A stretch of DNA of 64,000 nt from Sphingomicrobium aestuariivivum (GTDB lineage Bacteria; Pseudomonadota; Alphaproteobacteria; Sphingomonadales; Sphingomonadaceae), in contig NZ_CP102629.1 of assembly GCF_024721585.1 (NCBI RefSeq), positions 1,302,001 through 1,366,000 on the forward strand, in the 5' to 3' direction. The notes beneath the pieces are model-generated. The model had not been told where the DNA came from. It ran no database searches and saw only the letters and a list, made by a program, of their open reading frames with translations. Positions 55,735 through 64,000 of this stretch are shown here, one piece after another. The translations under genes were made by a program, and so were the position numbers. Numbering within the stretch: position 1 is the first letter of the stretch; the number at the start of each line of letters is the position of its first letter.

Positions 55735-56597
55735 TGCCCAAACCCGTCAAATATGCCGTATTCCCCGTGGCCGGTCTCGGCACGCGGCTCCTGCCCGCGA
55801 CCAAGACCATGCCCAAGGAGATGCTGACGATCGTCGATCGTCCGCTCATCCAATATGCGGTGGACGAGGCGCGCGAGGCCGGCATCGAACGGCTGGTGTT
55901 CGTCACCGGCCGCGGCAAGGCCAGCCTCGTCGACTATTTCGACATGGCCTACGAGCTCGAGAAGACGATGGAAGAGCGCGGCAAGTCCAAGGCCCCGCTC
56001 GCCCCCAGCCGCGCGGGGTTCGGCGAACTCCTGACGGTGCGTCAGCAGGAACCGCTCGGCCTCGGCCACGCCATCTGGTGCGCGCGCCACATCACCGGCG
56101 ATGAACCCTTTGCGGTGCTCCTCCCCGACGACCTGATGGTCGGCAAGCCGGGCGCGCTCAAGCAGATGATGGCGGCTTATGAACAGCATGGCGGCAACAT
56201 CGTCTGCGCGCAGGACGTGCCGCGCGAGAAGACCTCCAGCTACGGCATCGTCGAGCCCGGCGAGACCGCCAATGGCGCGACCGAGGTCAAGGGCATGGTT
56301 GAAAAGCCCAAGCCCGAGGATGCGCCTTCCACCCTCGGCATCGTCGGCCGCTACATCCTCCAGCCCGAGGTGATGGACGAGCTCTCCGCACATGAAAAAG
56401 GCGCGGGCGGCGAGATCCAGCTGACCGACGCGATGGCCAAGCTCATCGGCAAGCAGCCCTTCCACGCGGTCGCGGTCGACGCGGTCCGCCACGACTGCGG
56501 GACCAAGGCGGGCTTTGCCCTCGCCAACCTCGCCCTCGGCATGGACGACCCCGAGGTCGCGCCGAAGCTCAAGGAATGGATGGCCGCAAACGGCTGA
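55734..56597 (+). CDS. galU: UTP-glucose-1-phosphate uridylyltransferase
   Basis: A 287-residue GalU that makes UDP-glucose for polysaccharide and glycolipid synthesis. 'VFPVAGLGTRLLPATKTMPK' is the nucleotide-binding start, then 'EPLGLGHAIWCARH', 'VLLPDDLMVG' and 'GEIQLTDAMAKL'. It is coupled to the LptM-like gene. Its stop lies 3 bases from that of the HNH nuclease. Confidence 0.96.
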   Translation: MPKPVKYAVFPVAGLGTRLLPATKTMPKEMLTIVDRPLIQYAVDEAREAGIERLVFVTGRGKASLVDYFDMAYELEKTMEERGKSKAPLAPSRAGFGELLTVRQQEPLGLGHAIWCARHITGDEPFAVLLPDDLMVGKPGALKQMMAAYEQHGGNIVCAQDVPREKTSSYGIVEPGETANGATEVKGMVEKPKPEDAPSTLGIVGRYILQPEVMDELSAHEKGAGGEIQLTDAMAKLIGKQPFHAVAVDAVRHDCGTKAGFALANLALGMDDPEVAPKLKEWMAANG

Positions 56598-56599
56598 AG

Positions 56600-57172
56600 C
56601 TAGGCTTCCAGTTCCACATCCCAGTAGAGATAATCGCGCCAGCTCTCGTGGAGGTGATTGGGCGGAAAGCCCTTGCCATGCTCCTGCAGCTGCCAGCTCG
56701 TCGGGCGGATCGGTTCGCCCGTCAGCAGCGGCATGTGCGCTTCGGCCGGCGTGCGCCCGCCCTTGCGCAAATTGCACGGCGCGCAGGCGGTGGCGACATT
56801 CTCCCAGCTCGTCCGCCCGCCCTGCCGGCGCGGCACGACATGGTCGAAGGTCAATTCCTTGCCCGACCCGCAATAGACGCAGGAGAACTTGTCCCGCAGG
56901 AACAGGTTGAACCGCGTGAAGGCCGGATATTCGTTGGGTTTGACGTATTGCCGCAGCGCGATGACGCTCGGCAGCTTGATGTCGCAGCTCGGCGAATGCA
57001 CCGTGCGCTCATAATGGTCGACGATATCCACCCGTTCGAGGAACATCGCCTTGACCGCGGTCTGCCACGGCCACAGGCTCAAGGGATAGTAGGACAGCGG
57101 CGTATAGTCGGCGTTGAGCACGAGGCAGGGGCAGCTGTCGGGATGGCGGGTGAGGTCGGGGTGGTGATGCAC
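56600..57172 (-). CDS. HNH endonuclease family protein
   Basis: A 190-residue HNH protein: 'LVLNADYTPLSYYPLSLWPW', two zinc CxxC pairs ('FSCVYCGSG', 'ACAPCNLRKGG') and the HNH core 'ELTFDHVVPRRQGGRTSWEN'. This is the chromosomal single-copy type common in alphaproteobacteria, whose role (repair or tRNA-related) is unsettled. GTG at 57172 (then HHHPDLTRHP) with GAAAGG upstream is favoured; ATG at 57199 is an alternative and the frame is open to 57361. The 200 bases before it show no clear promoter. Confidence 0.88.
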   Translation of the reverse strand: MHHHPDLTRHPDSCPCLVLNADYTPLSYYPLSLWPWQTAVKAMFLERVDIVDHYERTVHSPSCDIKLPSVIALRQYVKPNEYPAFTRFNLFLRDKFSCVYCGSGKELTFDHVVPRRQGGRTSWENVATACAPCNLRKGGRTPAEAHMPLLTGEPIRPTSWQLQEHGKGFPPNHLHESWRDYLYWDVELEA

Positions 57173-57375
57173 GGACAAAGCCTTTCGTGTCGTTCCCATC
57201 CGGGCCCCGACACCGTCCCCCAGGCGCATCGCACTCACCGAGCGGGAGACCGGCGGCGTTTCAGCCCGTCTTTCCGTCTGTCGCCACCATGGATGCCAAC
57301 CCATGATGTTGATCTCATGACAACAGAATCTCGGGAATCTGACAAGAGTCACTTTTGCCACAGGGGCGAGTCGCG

Positions 57376-58224
57376 ATGATCACGCGTTTTGCCCCTTCGC
57401 CCACCGGCCATTTGCATCTGGGCCACGCCTACAGCCTCGCGCGGGGCCTGAAGGCGATCGCCTGGGGCGGCGAGATCCGCCTCAGGATCGACGATCTCGA
57501 CGCCACCCGCTGCCGCCCCGAATATGTCACCGCGCTCCACGAAGACATGGACTGGCTCGGCGTGTCCTTCGACGGCCCCGTGATGGTCGAGAGCGAGCGC
57601 GTCGCCGCCTATGACGAGGCGCTCGAGGGGCTTCGCCGCCGCGGCCTCCTCTACCCCTGTTTCTGCACCCGCAAGGACATCGAGGCCGCGCTCGCCGCGC
57701 CGCATGGCGATCCCGGCGCTTATTATCCCGGCACCTGCCGCGACCTGCCCGACGACCCTGCCCGCCGCGAGGCCGAGCCGCACAGCTGGCGGCTCGACCA
57801 TGAAAAGGCGCTCGCCCTCACCGGCGGCCTGCCGAGCTGGCAGGACCATGAGGGCACCATGCATTTCGCGCAGCCCGCCGACCTCGGCGATGCCATCCTC
57901 GCGCGCAAGGATGCGCCCGCCGCCTATCATCTTGCCTGCGTGCTCGACGATGCCGCGCAGGGGGTGACGCTGGTGACGCGGAGCGCCGACCTTGCCGGCT
58001 CGACCCCCATCCAGCGGCTCCTGCAACAGCTCCTCGGCCTGCCCGAACCCCGCTATCTCCACCACCGCATCGTCGTGAACGGGGACGGCAAGCGGCTCGC
58101 CAAGCGCGACCAGGCGCCCACCCTCCGCCAGATGCGCGCCGACGGCGTCGACGGCCCTGCCCTCCTCGATGCACTGATGGACGAAAGGCTGCCCTTGGGT
58201 TACCGCCTCGCCGACCCTACATAA
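57376..58224 (+). CDS. gluQ: Glutamyl-queuosine tRNA(Asp) synthetase
   Basis: A 282-residue GluQRS that glutamylates the queuosine base at position 34 of tRNA-Asp. It is a GluRS catalytic core without anticodon-binding domain: HIGH-like 'RFAPSPTGHLHLGHAYS', zinc ligands in 'YPCFCTRKD' with a later 'YYPGTC', and a KMSKS-like 'NGDGKRLAKRDQA'. ATG at 57376 gives the family start (MITRFAPSP). Confidence 0.94.
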   Translation: MITRFAPSPTGHLHLGHAYSLARGLKAIAWGGEIRLRIDDLDATRCRPEYVTALHEDMDWLGVSFDGPVMVESERVAAYDEALEGLRRRGLLYPCFCTRKDIEAALAAPHGDPGAYYPGTCRDLPDDPARREAEPHSWRLDHEKALALTGGLPSWQDHEGTMHFAQPADLGDAILARKDAPAAYHLACVLDDAAQGVTLVTRSADLAGSTPIQRLLQQLLGLPEPRYLHHRIVVNGDGKRLAKRDQAPTLRQMRADGVDGPALLDALMDERLPLGYRLADPT

Positions 58225-58233
58225 GGCCCTATC

Positions 58234-58431
58234 ATGACGACATTCCTTATCATCCTCCTCATCCTCGCCATGGGCGCCACCGCCTACGTCCTCGTGCGCG
58301 GCGTCATCGCCATGGCCAACGGCAAGGACGTCTCGGGCGCGCAGCAGCAGAATTACATGCAGAAGCGCGTCATCTTCCAGGGCGTGGCGATCATGATCAT
58401 CTGCGCCATCCTGCTGGTCGCGCGCGACTGA
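58234..58431 (+). CDS. HIG1 domain small membrane protein
   Basis: A 65-residue protein with two membrane helices (FLIILLILAMGATAYVLVRGV; VIFQGVAIMIICAILLV) joined by a loop with 'MQKRVIFQG', the HIG1-type hairpin. Mitochondrial relatives support respiratory complexes. It lies directly before the adenosyltransferase gene. Confidence 0.85.
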   Translation: MTTFLIILLILAMGATAYVLVRGVIAMANGKDVSGAQQQNYMQKRVIFQGVAIMIICAILLVARD

Positions 58432-58450
58432 TCCCGCTAGGCTCGCCGCC

Positions 58451-59017
58451 ATGGTGAAGCTCACGAAAATCTACACCCGCTCGGGTGACGACGGCACCTC
58501 GGGCCTCGTCGATGGCAGCCGCGTCGCCAAGAATGCCCTGCGCATGCAGGCGATCGGCGATGTCGATGAAGCCAATTCGGCGCTCGGCGTCGCCATCAGC
58601 GCGGTCGAAGCGGGCAAGGAGGGCGAAGTCGAAGCCCTGCGCCGCATCCAGAACGAACTGTTCGACCTCGGCGCCGACCTCGCCACGCCGGAAGGGATCG
58701 AGGGCGCGCTGCGCATCCTGCCCGGACAGGTCACCCGCCTCGAGGACGAGATCGACGCGATGAACGAAGGCCTCGAGCCGCTCACCAGCTTCGTGCTGCC
58801 CGGCGGCTCGCCCGGCACCGCCCACCTCTATTTCGCCCGCGCCGTGGTGCGCCGCGCCGAGCGCAAGGCGGTCGCGCTGGCGGCGGAAGAAGCGGTCAAC
58901 GAGCATGCGCTCGCCTATCTCAACCGCCTGTCCGACCATTTGTTCGTGGCCGCGCGGGCGCTGGCGGCACAAGGGCGGGGCGATATCCTGTGGCAACCGG
59001 GAAAAACTCGAAATTAG
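58451..59017 (+). CDS. Cob(I)yrinic acid a,c-diamide adenosyltransferase (PduO type)
   Basis: A 188-residue PduO-type adenosyltransferase making adenosylcobalamin from cob(I)alamin and ATP. The N-terminal ATP site is 'KIYTRSGDDGTSGLVDGSRV', then 'GDVDEANSALGVAIS', 'FVLPGGSPGTAHLYFARAV' with 'RRAER', and 'NRLSDHLFVAARA'. All family blocks are present. TAGGCT ends 7 bases before the ATG and no Shine-Dalgarno is visible. Confidence 0.95.
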   Translation: MVKLTKIYTRSGDDGTSGLVDGSRVAKNALRMQAIGDVDEANSALGVAISAVEAGKEGEVEALRRIQNELFDLGADLATPEGIEGALRILPGQVTRLEDEIDAMNEGLEPLTSFVLPGGSPGTAHLYFARAVVRRAERKAVALAAEEAVNEHALAYLNRLSDHLFVAARALAAQGRGDILWQPGKTRN

Positions 59018-59067
59018 TCCAATACCCGTAGCGACAGCGTAACTTTAGCTGTTATGCTGCGATTATT

Positions 59068-60312
59068 GTGGCCCGTAGCGACGAGCAGCCAAGGCCGGAT
59101 CTCGGCAAAAACTATACGGCGACCCGTAGCCTGACGCTCGACCTCGCCGCGCCTTTGTCCGATGCCGATGCGACGCTCCAGCCGCACCCCGACGCCAGCC
59201 CCGCCAAATGGCATCTGGCGCATACCAGCTGGTTCTTCGAGACCTTCATCCTGCGCGACCATGTCGCCAGCTACACGCTCTACGACGAGCGCTGGCCGTT
59301 CCTCTTCAACAGCTATTATGACGGCGAGGGCGAGCGCCACGAGCGCTGCCGTCGCGGCATGATCAGCCGCCCCTCGCTCGACGAGATCCGCGCCTATCGC
59401 GCCCATGTCGATGCCGCGCTGCTCGCCGCCCTGCCGGGTTTCTCGCCCGAGGTGCGCGCGCTGGTCGAGCTCGGCATCCACCACGAGCAGCAGCATCAGG
59501 AGCTGTTCCTCACCGACATCCTCGCCACGCTCCACGAAAACCCGCTCGACCCGGCCTATCTGCCCGGCCGGGCACTGGCGGAAGGCAGCACGCCGCCGCT
59601 GGGCTGGACCCGCCATGACGGCGGCGAGGTGATGACCGGCACCGACGGCGACGACGGTTTCAGCTTCGATTGCGAGCGTCCGCGCCACCCCGCCCTCCTC
59701 GCCCCCTTCGAGATTGCCGACCGGCTCGTCACGCAGGGAGAATGGGCCGCCTTCATGCAGGACGGGGGCTATTCGACCCCCTCGCTGTGGCTGTCTGACG
59801 GTTGGGCATGGGTACGCGACAACCGTATCGAGAGCCCGCTCTACTGGCGCCGGCAGGACGGGGAATGGAGCCGTTTCACCTTGTCGGGCCGCCGCCCGAT
59901 CGAGCCTTCGCTCCCCGTCACCCACATCAGCTATTACGAGGCCGAGGCCTATGCCCGCTGGGCCGATGCGCGGCTGCCGACCGAGGCCGAATGGGAAGCC
60001 GCCTTCGACAATGCCGATCCGCAGGCCGGCAACCAGCTCGATACCGCCGCCCCCGTGATGCCCGATGGCACCCCCGGCCCCTTCGGCGATTGCTGGGAAT
60101 GGACCGGCTCGGCCTATCTCCCCTACCCCGGCTTCACACCCGAGGAAGGCACGGTCGGCGAATATAACGGCAAGTTCATGTGCGGGCAGTTCGTCCTGAA
60201 AGGGGCGTCCTGCGCGACCCCCAGGGGTCATGCCCGCGCCTCCTATCGCAACTTCTTCTACCCCCAGCAGCGCTGGCAGTTCACCGGAGTCCGACTTGCC
60301 CGAAACGCTTGA
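59068..60312 (+). CDS. egtB: EgtB-like sulfoxide synthase (ergothioneine pathway)
   Basis: A 414-residue non-haem iron enzyme joining a sulfur donor to hercynine at the sulfoxide level. The N-terminal DinB-like domain carries the iron triad His52 ('KWHLAHTSW'), His139 and His143 ('HHEQQHQE'). The C-terminal formylglycine-generating-enzyme fold has 'EIADRLVTQGEWAAFM', 'TEAEWEAAF' and the family end '[19 protein letters not shown]'. Start is GTG at 59068 with no Shine-Dalgarno. Whether it uses gamma-glutamylcysteine or Cys cannot be read; no egtA, egtC or egtE is nearby. Confidence 0.92.
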   Translation: MARSDEQPRPDLGKNYTATRSLTLDLAAPLSDADATLQPHPDASPAKWHLAHTSWFFETFILRDHVASYTLYDERWPFLFNSYYDGEGERHERCRRGMISRPSLDEIRAYRAHVDAALLAALPGFSPEVRALVELGIHHEQQHQELFLTDILATLHENPLDPAYLPGRALAEGSTPPLGWTRHDGGEVMTGTDGDDGFSFDCERPRHPALLAPFEIADRLVTQGEWAAFMQDGGYSTPSLWLSDGWAWVRDNRIESPLYWRRQDGEWSRFTLSGRRPIEPSLPVTHISYYEAEAYARWADARLPTEAEWEAAFDNADPQAGNQLDTAAPVMPDGTPGPFGDCWEWTGSAYLPYPGFTPEEGTVGEYNGKFMCGQFVLKGASCATPRGHARASYRNFFYPQQRWQFTGVRLARNA

Positions 60313-61270
60313 GGCCGAAGCCTCCACCACCGCCGATCCCGCCTTTCGCGCGGACGTGGCTCGCGGCCTCGCGCAGGCCCAGCCCGCCATCCCCGCGCGC
60401 TGGCTCTACGACACGCGCGGCTCCGAGCTGTTCGACGACATCACGCGCCTTGAGGAATATTATCCCACCCGGACCGAGACCGCGATCATGCGCGATAATG
60501 CCCACGCCATCGCGGCGGCGGCGGGCAAGGGCGGCGCGCTCATTGAATTCGGCGCGGGCAGCGCGACCAAGACCCCGCTGATGATCGATGCGCTCGAGCC
60601 CGACCATTATGTCCCGATCGACATTTCGGGCGACTATCTGCGCGCCTCGGCGGCCGATCTCCAGAAGGACCATCCGCACCTCGCCATCGACCCCGTCGAG
60701 GCCGATTTCACCAAGCCCTTCGACCTTCCGGACGAGATCGCGGGACTGACACGCGTCGGTTTCTTCCCCGGCTCGACCATCGGCAATTTCGTGCCGCGCA
60801 GCGCGACCGACCTGTTGCGCACCTTCCGCGACATCCTGCGCGACGGCTCGAAGCTGCTGATCGGCATGGACCGGATCAAGGACCTCGATCGCCTCCGCGC
60901 CGCCTATGACGACCGCGAAGGCGTGACCGCCGCCTTCAACAAGAACCTCCTCACCCGGATGAGGCGCGAACTGGGCGCGGGGCTCGACGAGGACGCCTTC
61001 GTCCACGAGGCGCGCTGGAACGAGATGCTGGGACGGATCGAGATGCATCTCGTCGCCATCCGCGACACCGAGATGCATCTCGATGGCCAGCGCTTCGCCT
61101 TCGCCAAAGGCGAGACGATCCACACCGAGAACAGCCACAAATACGGCCCCCGCGGGGCGCGCTGCCTCTTGCTCGCGGGGGGCTGGACGCCGACGCATGA
61201 ATGGACCGATCCGGCGCGCGATTTCGCCTTCATCCTCGCCGAGGCACAGCCCAACCGCTTCGCCCCCTGA
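60296..61270 (+). CDS. egtD: L-histidine N(alpha)-methyltransferase EgtD
   Basis: A 324-residue SAM methyltransferase that trimethylates histidine to hercynine. Motifs: 'EEYYPTRTE' (His-binding Tyr about 55-56), SAM site [10 protein letters not shown] (84-93), '[10 protein letters not shown]' (about 156-165) and '[15 protein letters not shown]'. The start is TTG at 60296, six bases after GGAG and 17 bases inside egtB; the ATG at 60230 has no supporting homology. Overlap implies coupled synthesis with EgtB. Confidence 0.94.
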   Translation: MPETLEAEASTTADPAFRADVARGLAQAQPAIPARWLYDTRGSELFDDITRLEEYYPTRTETAIMRDNAHAIAAAAGKGGALIEFGAGSATKTPLMIDALEPDHYVPIDISGDYLRASAADLQKDHPHLAIDPVEADFTKPFDLPDEIAGLTRVGFFPGSTIGNFVPRSATDLLRTFRDILRDGSKLLIGMDRIKDLDRLRAAYDDREGVTAAFNKNLLTRMRRELGAGLDEDAFVHEARWNEMLGRIEMHLVAIRDTEMHLDGQRFAFAKGETIHTENSHKYGPRGARCLLLAGGWTPTHEWTDPARDFAFILAEAQPNRFAP

Positions 61271-61291
61271 TCGGCACTCGTCGAAGGATTG

Positions 61292-61320
61292 TTGCGGGCG
61301 CACATGGGGGCGGCTAAGCC
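61292..61320 (+). promoter_or_regulatory. Predicted promoter of YggT-folD operon (leaderless)
   Basis: TTGCGG (61292-61297), 17 bases, TAAGCC (61315-61320), six bases, ATG at 61327. No Shine-Dalgarno precedes the ATG. Confidence 0.45.
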
Positions 61321-61326
61321 GGTCCC

Positions 61327-61635
61327 ATGATCTACGCGCTCTTCGGTATCATCTCGCTCCTCCTGACCGCGCTCTTCTGGGTGATCGTCGCCCAGGTCGT
61401 GATCAGCTGGCTCTTCGTCTTCAAGGTGCTCGACCCCTACAGCCGGGTCGTCTCGACCATCGTCGAGGTGCTCGACCGCATCACGCGGCCGCTTTACCGC
61501 CCGATCCGCAAGGTGATGCCCGACTTCGGCGCCATCGACCTTGCGCCGATGGTGGTGATCTTCGGCATCATCGCGCTCCAGAATTTCATCATGCCCGGCA
61601 TCCTGATGGAAATCGGGCCGACGGTGGCGCGCTGA
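61327..61635 (+). CDS. YggT family membrane protein
   Basis: A 102-residue inner-membrane protein with two hydrophobic segments ([38 protein letters not shown]) and the YggT motif '[20 protein letters not shown]'. Members are implicated in osmotic and cell-envelope functions. TGATG joins it to folD. Confidence 0.93.
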   Translation: MIYALFGIISLLLTALFWVIVAQVVISWLFVFKVLDPYSRVVSTIVEVLDRITRPLYRPIRKVMPDFGAIDLAPMVVIFGIIALQNFIMPGILMEIGPTVAR

Positions 61636-62528
61636 TGGGTTGCGCCAGGCCGATCGACGGCAAGGCCGCCGCCGCCGCCCTGCGCGAGCGGGTCGCCGAG
61701 GCCTCGCGCGAATTTTCCCGCAAGGCGCTGCGCAAGCCCGGGCTCCATGTCGTCCTCGTCGGCGACGATCCGGCCAGCGCCGTCTATGTCGGCGCCAAGG
61801 AGAAAGCGCTCCACAAGGCCGGTATGGAAGGCGCGGTCCACCGCCTGCCCGCCGACACCAGCGAGGCCGACCTTCTCGGCCTCGTGGGCAAGCTCAATGC
61901 CGATCCCGCCGTGGACGGCATCCTCGTCCAGCTACCGCTGCCCGCGCATCTCGACGAGGCCAAGGTGCTCGACACCATCGACCCCGCCAAGGACGTCGAC
62001 GGCTTCCATGTCGTCAATGCGGGCAAGCTCGCCGTGGGCAAGGAGGCGCTGGTCCCCTGCACGCCCGCGGGCTGCATCCGCCTGTTGAAGGAAGAGCGCG
62101 GCGACCTCAGCGGCCTCCACGCCGTCGTGATCGGCCGCTCGAACATCGTCGGCAAGCCGATGGCGCAGCTGCTGCTCGCCGAAAATGCCACCGTCACCAT
62201 CGCGCACAGCCGCACGCGCAACCTTCCCGAGATCGCCCGCACCGCCGACATCCTCGTCGCCGCGGTCGGCCGCCCCGAGATGGTCAAGGGCGACTGGGTC
62301 AAGGAAGGCGCCACCGTCATCGACGTCGGCATCAACCGGCTGCCCCCGCCCGAGGAAGGCGCGAAGGGCAAGCTCGTCGGCGACGTCGCTTATGGCGAGG
62401 CTGCCGAAAAGGCCGCGGCGATCACGCCGGTGCCAGGCGGGGTCGGGCCGATGACCATCGCCATGTTGCTCGCCAACACGCTGACCGCCGCCCACGCCCG
62501 CGAAGGGCTCGAGCCCCCCAAGCTTTGA
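61635..62528 (+). CDS. folD: Methylenetetrahydrofolate dehydrogenase / cyclohydrolase
   Basis: A 297-residue bifunctional one-carbon enzyme. '[20 protein letters not shown]' holds the catalytic Lys region, '[10 protein letters not shown]' and '[11 protein letters not shown]' the folate site, '[17 protein letters not shown]' the NADP site, and '[19 protein letters not shown]' the C-terminal signature. The frame is open far upstream, but ATG at 61635 follows the YggT stop in TGATG. Confidence 0.97.
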   Translation: MGCARPIDGKAAAAALRERVAEASREFSRKALRKPGLHVVLVGDDPASAVYVGAKEKALHKAGMEGAVHRLPADTSEADLLGLVGKLNADPAVDGILVQLPLPAHLDEAKVLDTIDPAKDVDGFHVVNAGKLAVGKEALVPCTPAGCIRLLKEERGDLSGLHAVVIGRSNIVGKPMAQLLLAENATVTIAHSRTRNLPEIARTADILVAAVGRPEMVKGDWVKEGATVIDVGINRLPPPEEGAKGKLVGDVAYGEAAEKAAAITPVPGGVGPMTIAMLLANTLTAAHAREGLEPPKL

Positions 62529-63163
62529 TCCTCGCCCTGCTCCTCCAGGCCGCCGCGCCGGACTATGTCAGTCCGGTTGCCGCCGAAATCGGCTTCATGA
62601 GGGACGCGCAGGACAAGGGTCAGTGGCAGGCGTTCGGCCATTGGGCCGCCGAAGAGGGCATTCTCGTCGGACGCCGCATGCTGCCGGCGAAGGAACTGGC
62701 GGCAGCGCTTGCCGCCGACGAGCCCGAGCAGCCGCTCTACTGGCTCGCCACCCGCTCGATCCTCAGCTGCCATGGCCGCACCGCGATCAACAGCGGCCCC
62801 TATCTCGATCCCGCGGGCGGCACCGGCCGTTTCCATACTGTCTGGCAATGGCAGGAGGGAACGGGCTGGCGCTACCTTCTCGACCTCGGCATCGAGGATG
62901 CGGCAGCGCGGCTGCCCGCTGCCGCGCCGGTGGTCGAGCTCGAACGCCCCTCCTGTCGCAACCTGCCCGACCCCGACCCGCCGGTCGACTATGAGACCGA
63001 CAAAGCGCAGGGGCGCATCGCCATGAGCGGGGACGCCAGCCTCAAATGGGAGTGGCGGCTCGGCCAATGGGGCGATAGGGCGGAACAACGTCGCCTGCTT
63101 CGCGTCTGGGGTTGGGACGGCGGCGATTATCGCCTCCTCATCGAGGCCGAACAGGAGAATTAA
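62525..63163 (+). CDS. Putative secreted hypothetical protein
   Basis: A 212-residue ORF whose likely start is TTG at 62525 (TTGA with the folD stop), giving a short hydrophobic leader [12 protein letters not shown]. The body has '[22 protein letters not shown]', two Cys, and a C-terminal '[20 protein letters not shown]'. I recognise no named family. Coupled to folD and followed after 3 bases by marC. Confidence 0.7.
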   Translation: MILALLLQAAAPDYVSPVAAEIGFMRDAQDKGQWQAFGHWAAEEGILVGRRMLPAKELAAALAADEPEQPLYWLATRSILSCHGRTAINSGPYLDPAGGTGRFHTVWQWQEGTGWRYLLDLGIEDAAARLPAAAPVVELERPSCRNLPDPDPPVDYETDKAQGRIAMSGDASLKWEWRLGQWGDRAEQRRLLRVWGWDGGDYRLLIEAEQEN

Positions 63164-63166
63164 GTC

Positions 63167-63817
63167 GTGACGTCGAGCCTCCTTGCCCTCTTCTCCTCGG
63201 CCTTCGTCACCTTCCTCGTGATCGTCGACCCGCCGGGCAATGCGCCGATCTTCGCAGGCCTCACCCGCGACGCCGCCGCAGCCGACCGCCGTCGCATGGC
63301 GATCCGCGCCGCGATCGTGGCCTGGTTCATCCTCCTCTTCTTCGCCTTCCTCGGCGAGCCGCTGCTCGATGCGCTGGGCATCAGCCTTGCCGCCTTCCGC
63401 ATCGCGGGCGGTATCATGCTCTTCATCATCGCGCTCGACATGGTGTTCGAGAAGCGCACCGAACGCCGCGAGAACCGCGCCCACGAAATCGAGGGCACGC
63501 CCGAGGCCGAGGACGTGTCGGTCTTCCCCATGGCGATCCCGATGATCGCGGGCCCCGGCACCATCGCCGCGATCATGCTCTACATGGCCGAGGCCGACAG
63601 CATGGCGGAAAAGGCCACCATCACCGCGGCAATGAGCGCGGTGATCCTCCTCACCATGATCGCGCTGCTGGCGGCGGGGCCGCTGATGAAGCTGATGGGC
63701 GCCAAGCTCGAGGCGATGATCACCCGCCTGCTCGGTGTCATCCTCGCCGCGCTCGCCAGCCAGTTCGTCATCGACGGCATCGCCGCCGCCTTGATCAGCG
63801 AACTTCGTACAATCTGA
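63167..63817 (+). CDS. MarC family integral membrane protein
   Basis: A 216-residue membrane protein with six helices in the UPF0056/MarC pattern: 'FLVIVDPPGNAPIFAGLT', 'GEPLLDALGISLAAFRIAGG' and 'FPMAIPMIAGPGTIAAIM'. Proposed to be transporters, without a proven substrate. Start GTG with ACAGGAG nine bases upstream. Its 3' end overlaps the convergent gene by 23 bases. Confidence 0.93.
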   Translation: MTSSLLALFSSAFVTFLVIVDPPGNAPIFAGLTRDAAAADRRRMAIRAAIVAWFILLFFAFLGEPLLDALGISLAAFRIAGGIMLFIIALDMVFEKRTERRENRAHEIEGTPEAEDVSVFPMAIPMIAGPGTIAAIMLYMAEADSMAEKATITAAMSAVILLTMIALLAAGPLMKLMGAKLEAMITRLLGVILAALASQFVIDGIAAALISELRTI

Positions 63818-64000
63818 GCGGCAGCCCTTCGAGGAAGGGCGCCTCGACCCGATCGAGCCAGTCGGGCGTCTCGCCCCGCAGCAGCCGCTCGTTGAGCCCC
63901 GGCCCCTCGGGCGCCTCGTCCATGCCGCCATCCTCGTCGCACACCATGAGGTAGTCGGCGCCATAGGCCCGCACCGTGCGCGCGGCGGCCTCATCCTCCT
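63795..64000 (-). CDS. C-terminal fragment of unidentified protein
   Basis: A frame is open from the window edge to the stop at 63795-63797 (67 full codons). The sequence includes 'VRAYGADYLMVCDEDGGMD', 'LNERLLRGETPDWLDRVEAP' and ends 'LPLRLYEVR'. The layout resembles C-terminal tails of sphingomonad membrane glycosyltransferase-like proteins, but this is a guess from one short segment. The start lies beyond the window. Confidence 0.6.
   Translation of the reverse strand, partial: EDEAAARTVRAYGADYLMVCDEDGGMDEAPEGPGLNERLLRGETPDWLDRVEAPFLEGLPLRLYEVR

Noticed and set aside
59025-59082. CCCGTAGCGAC occurring twice, 47 bases apart, around the egtB start
   Set aside because: The second copy is coding sequence and no dyad or phasing is present; likely coincidence.
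61083-62528. FolD with a 180-residue N-terminal extension
   Set aside because: The extension is out-of-frame egtD and YggT sequence; the true start is the TGATG at 61635.

Overview
This 64 kb window is gene-dense, high-GC chromosomal DNA from an alphaproteobacterium. It is most likely a member of the Sphingomonadales (Sphingomonadaceae or close relatives). The evidence is the set of lineage-typical proteins: CC_3452 and DUF6491 family secreted proteins, DUF1489, a TonB receptor with a Pro-rich tail, a CDC48-type AAA ATPase, the compact sufB-C-D-S cluster behind an IscR-like regulator, a two-gene egtB/egtD locus, and LptM-like-galU. The genus cannot be fixed from sequence alone. I see no rRNA, tRNA, CRISPR array, prophage, plasmid gene or insertion sequence. 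The window reads as core genome with a few accessory inserts.

Layout. 1-3.0 kb: tail of one GIN/DUF2807 protein and a complete second one, a DUF1489 protein and the MgtE Mg2+ channel. 3.1-8.6 kb: amidohydrolase lipoprotein, cyclophilin, SDR, a predicted small RNA with promoter and terminator, and the CDC48-like ATPase. 8.6-12.5 kb: MFS transporter and phospholipase D pair, rpoZ, and an HxlR regulator divergent from a small secreted protein. 12.6-22.5 kb: rsh (ppGpp), maeB, mutS, glnD. 22.5-31 kb, all minus strand: thrS, a methyl-accepting chemotaxis protein, infC and a large TonB receptor. 31-32 kb: a small operon of two membrane proteins and an XRE regulator. 32-38 kb: hydrolases, TPR protein, the glyoxalase pair gloA-gloB, NTF2-like and DUF6491 lipoproteins, and a CPBP protease. 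38-44.7 kb: acyl-CoA synthetase, gamma-glutamyltransferase, pyrD and a DUF885 peptidase-like lipoprotein. 44.8-50.5 kb: the SUF iron-sulfur operon with an unannotated 59-aa ORF between sufB and sufC. 50.5-64 kb: small secreted protein, NalP-like autotransporter protease, HAD nucleotidase, dapD, a REP-like element, TlpA thioredoxin, LptM-like lipoprotein, galU, HNH nuclease, gluQRS, HIG1 protein, PduO adenosyltransferase, egtB-egtD, YggT, folD, a secreted orphan, MarC, and the 3' end of a minus-strand gene.

How the genes work together. Several blocks are translationally coupled by 1-17 base overlaps: mutS-glnD, pld-MFS, ABHD10-TPR-gloA-gloB-NTF2, the whole suf run, LptM-galU, egtB-egtD, and folD-orphan. 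Functionally the window mixes nutrient and stringent control (rsh, glnD, rpoZ), thiol and redox biology (suf, ergothioneine, glyoxalase, TlpA, GGT) and envelope functions.

Two expression patterns recur. First, many genes lack a Shine-Dalgarno sequence and instead carry a -35/-10-like pair whose predicted start site falls on or near the start codon, suggesting leaderless mRNAs. Second, rare start codons are common: TTG for maeB, egtD, the 62525 orphan and probably the autotransporter, and a probable AUA for infC. The most novel-looking elements are the candidate sRNA at 6050-6120, the 16-base element it shares with the rsh promoter, and the small ORF inside the suf operon.
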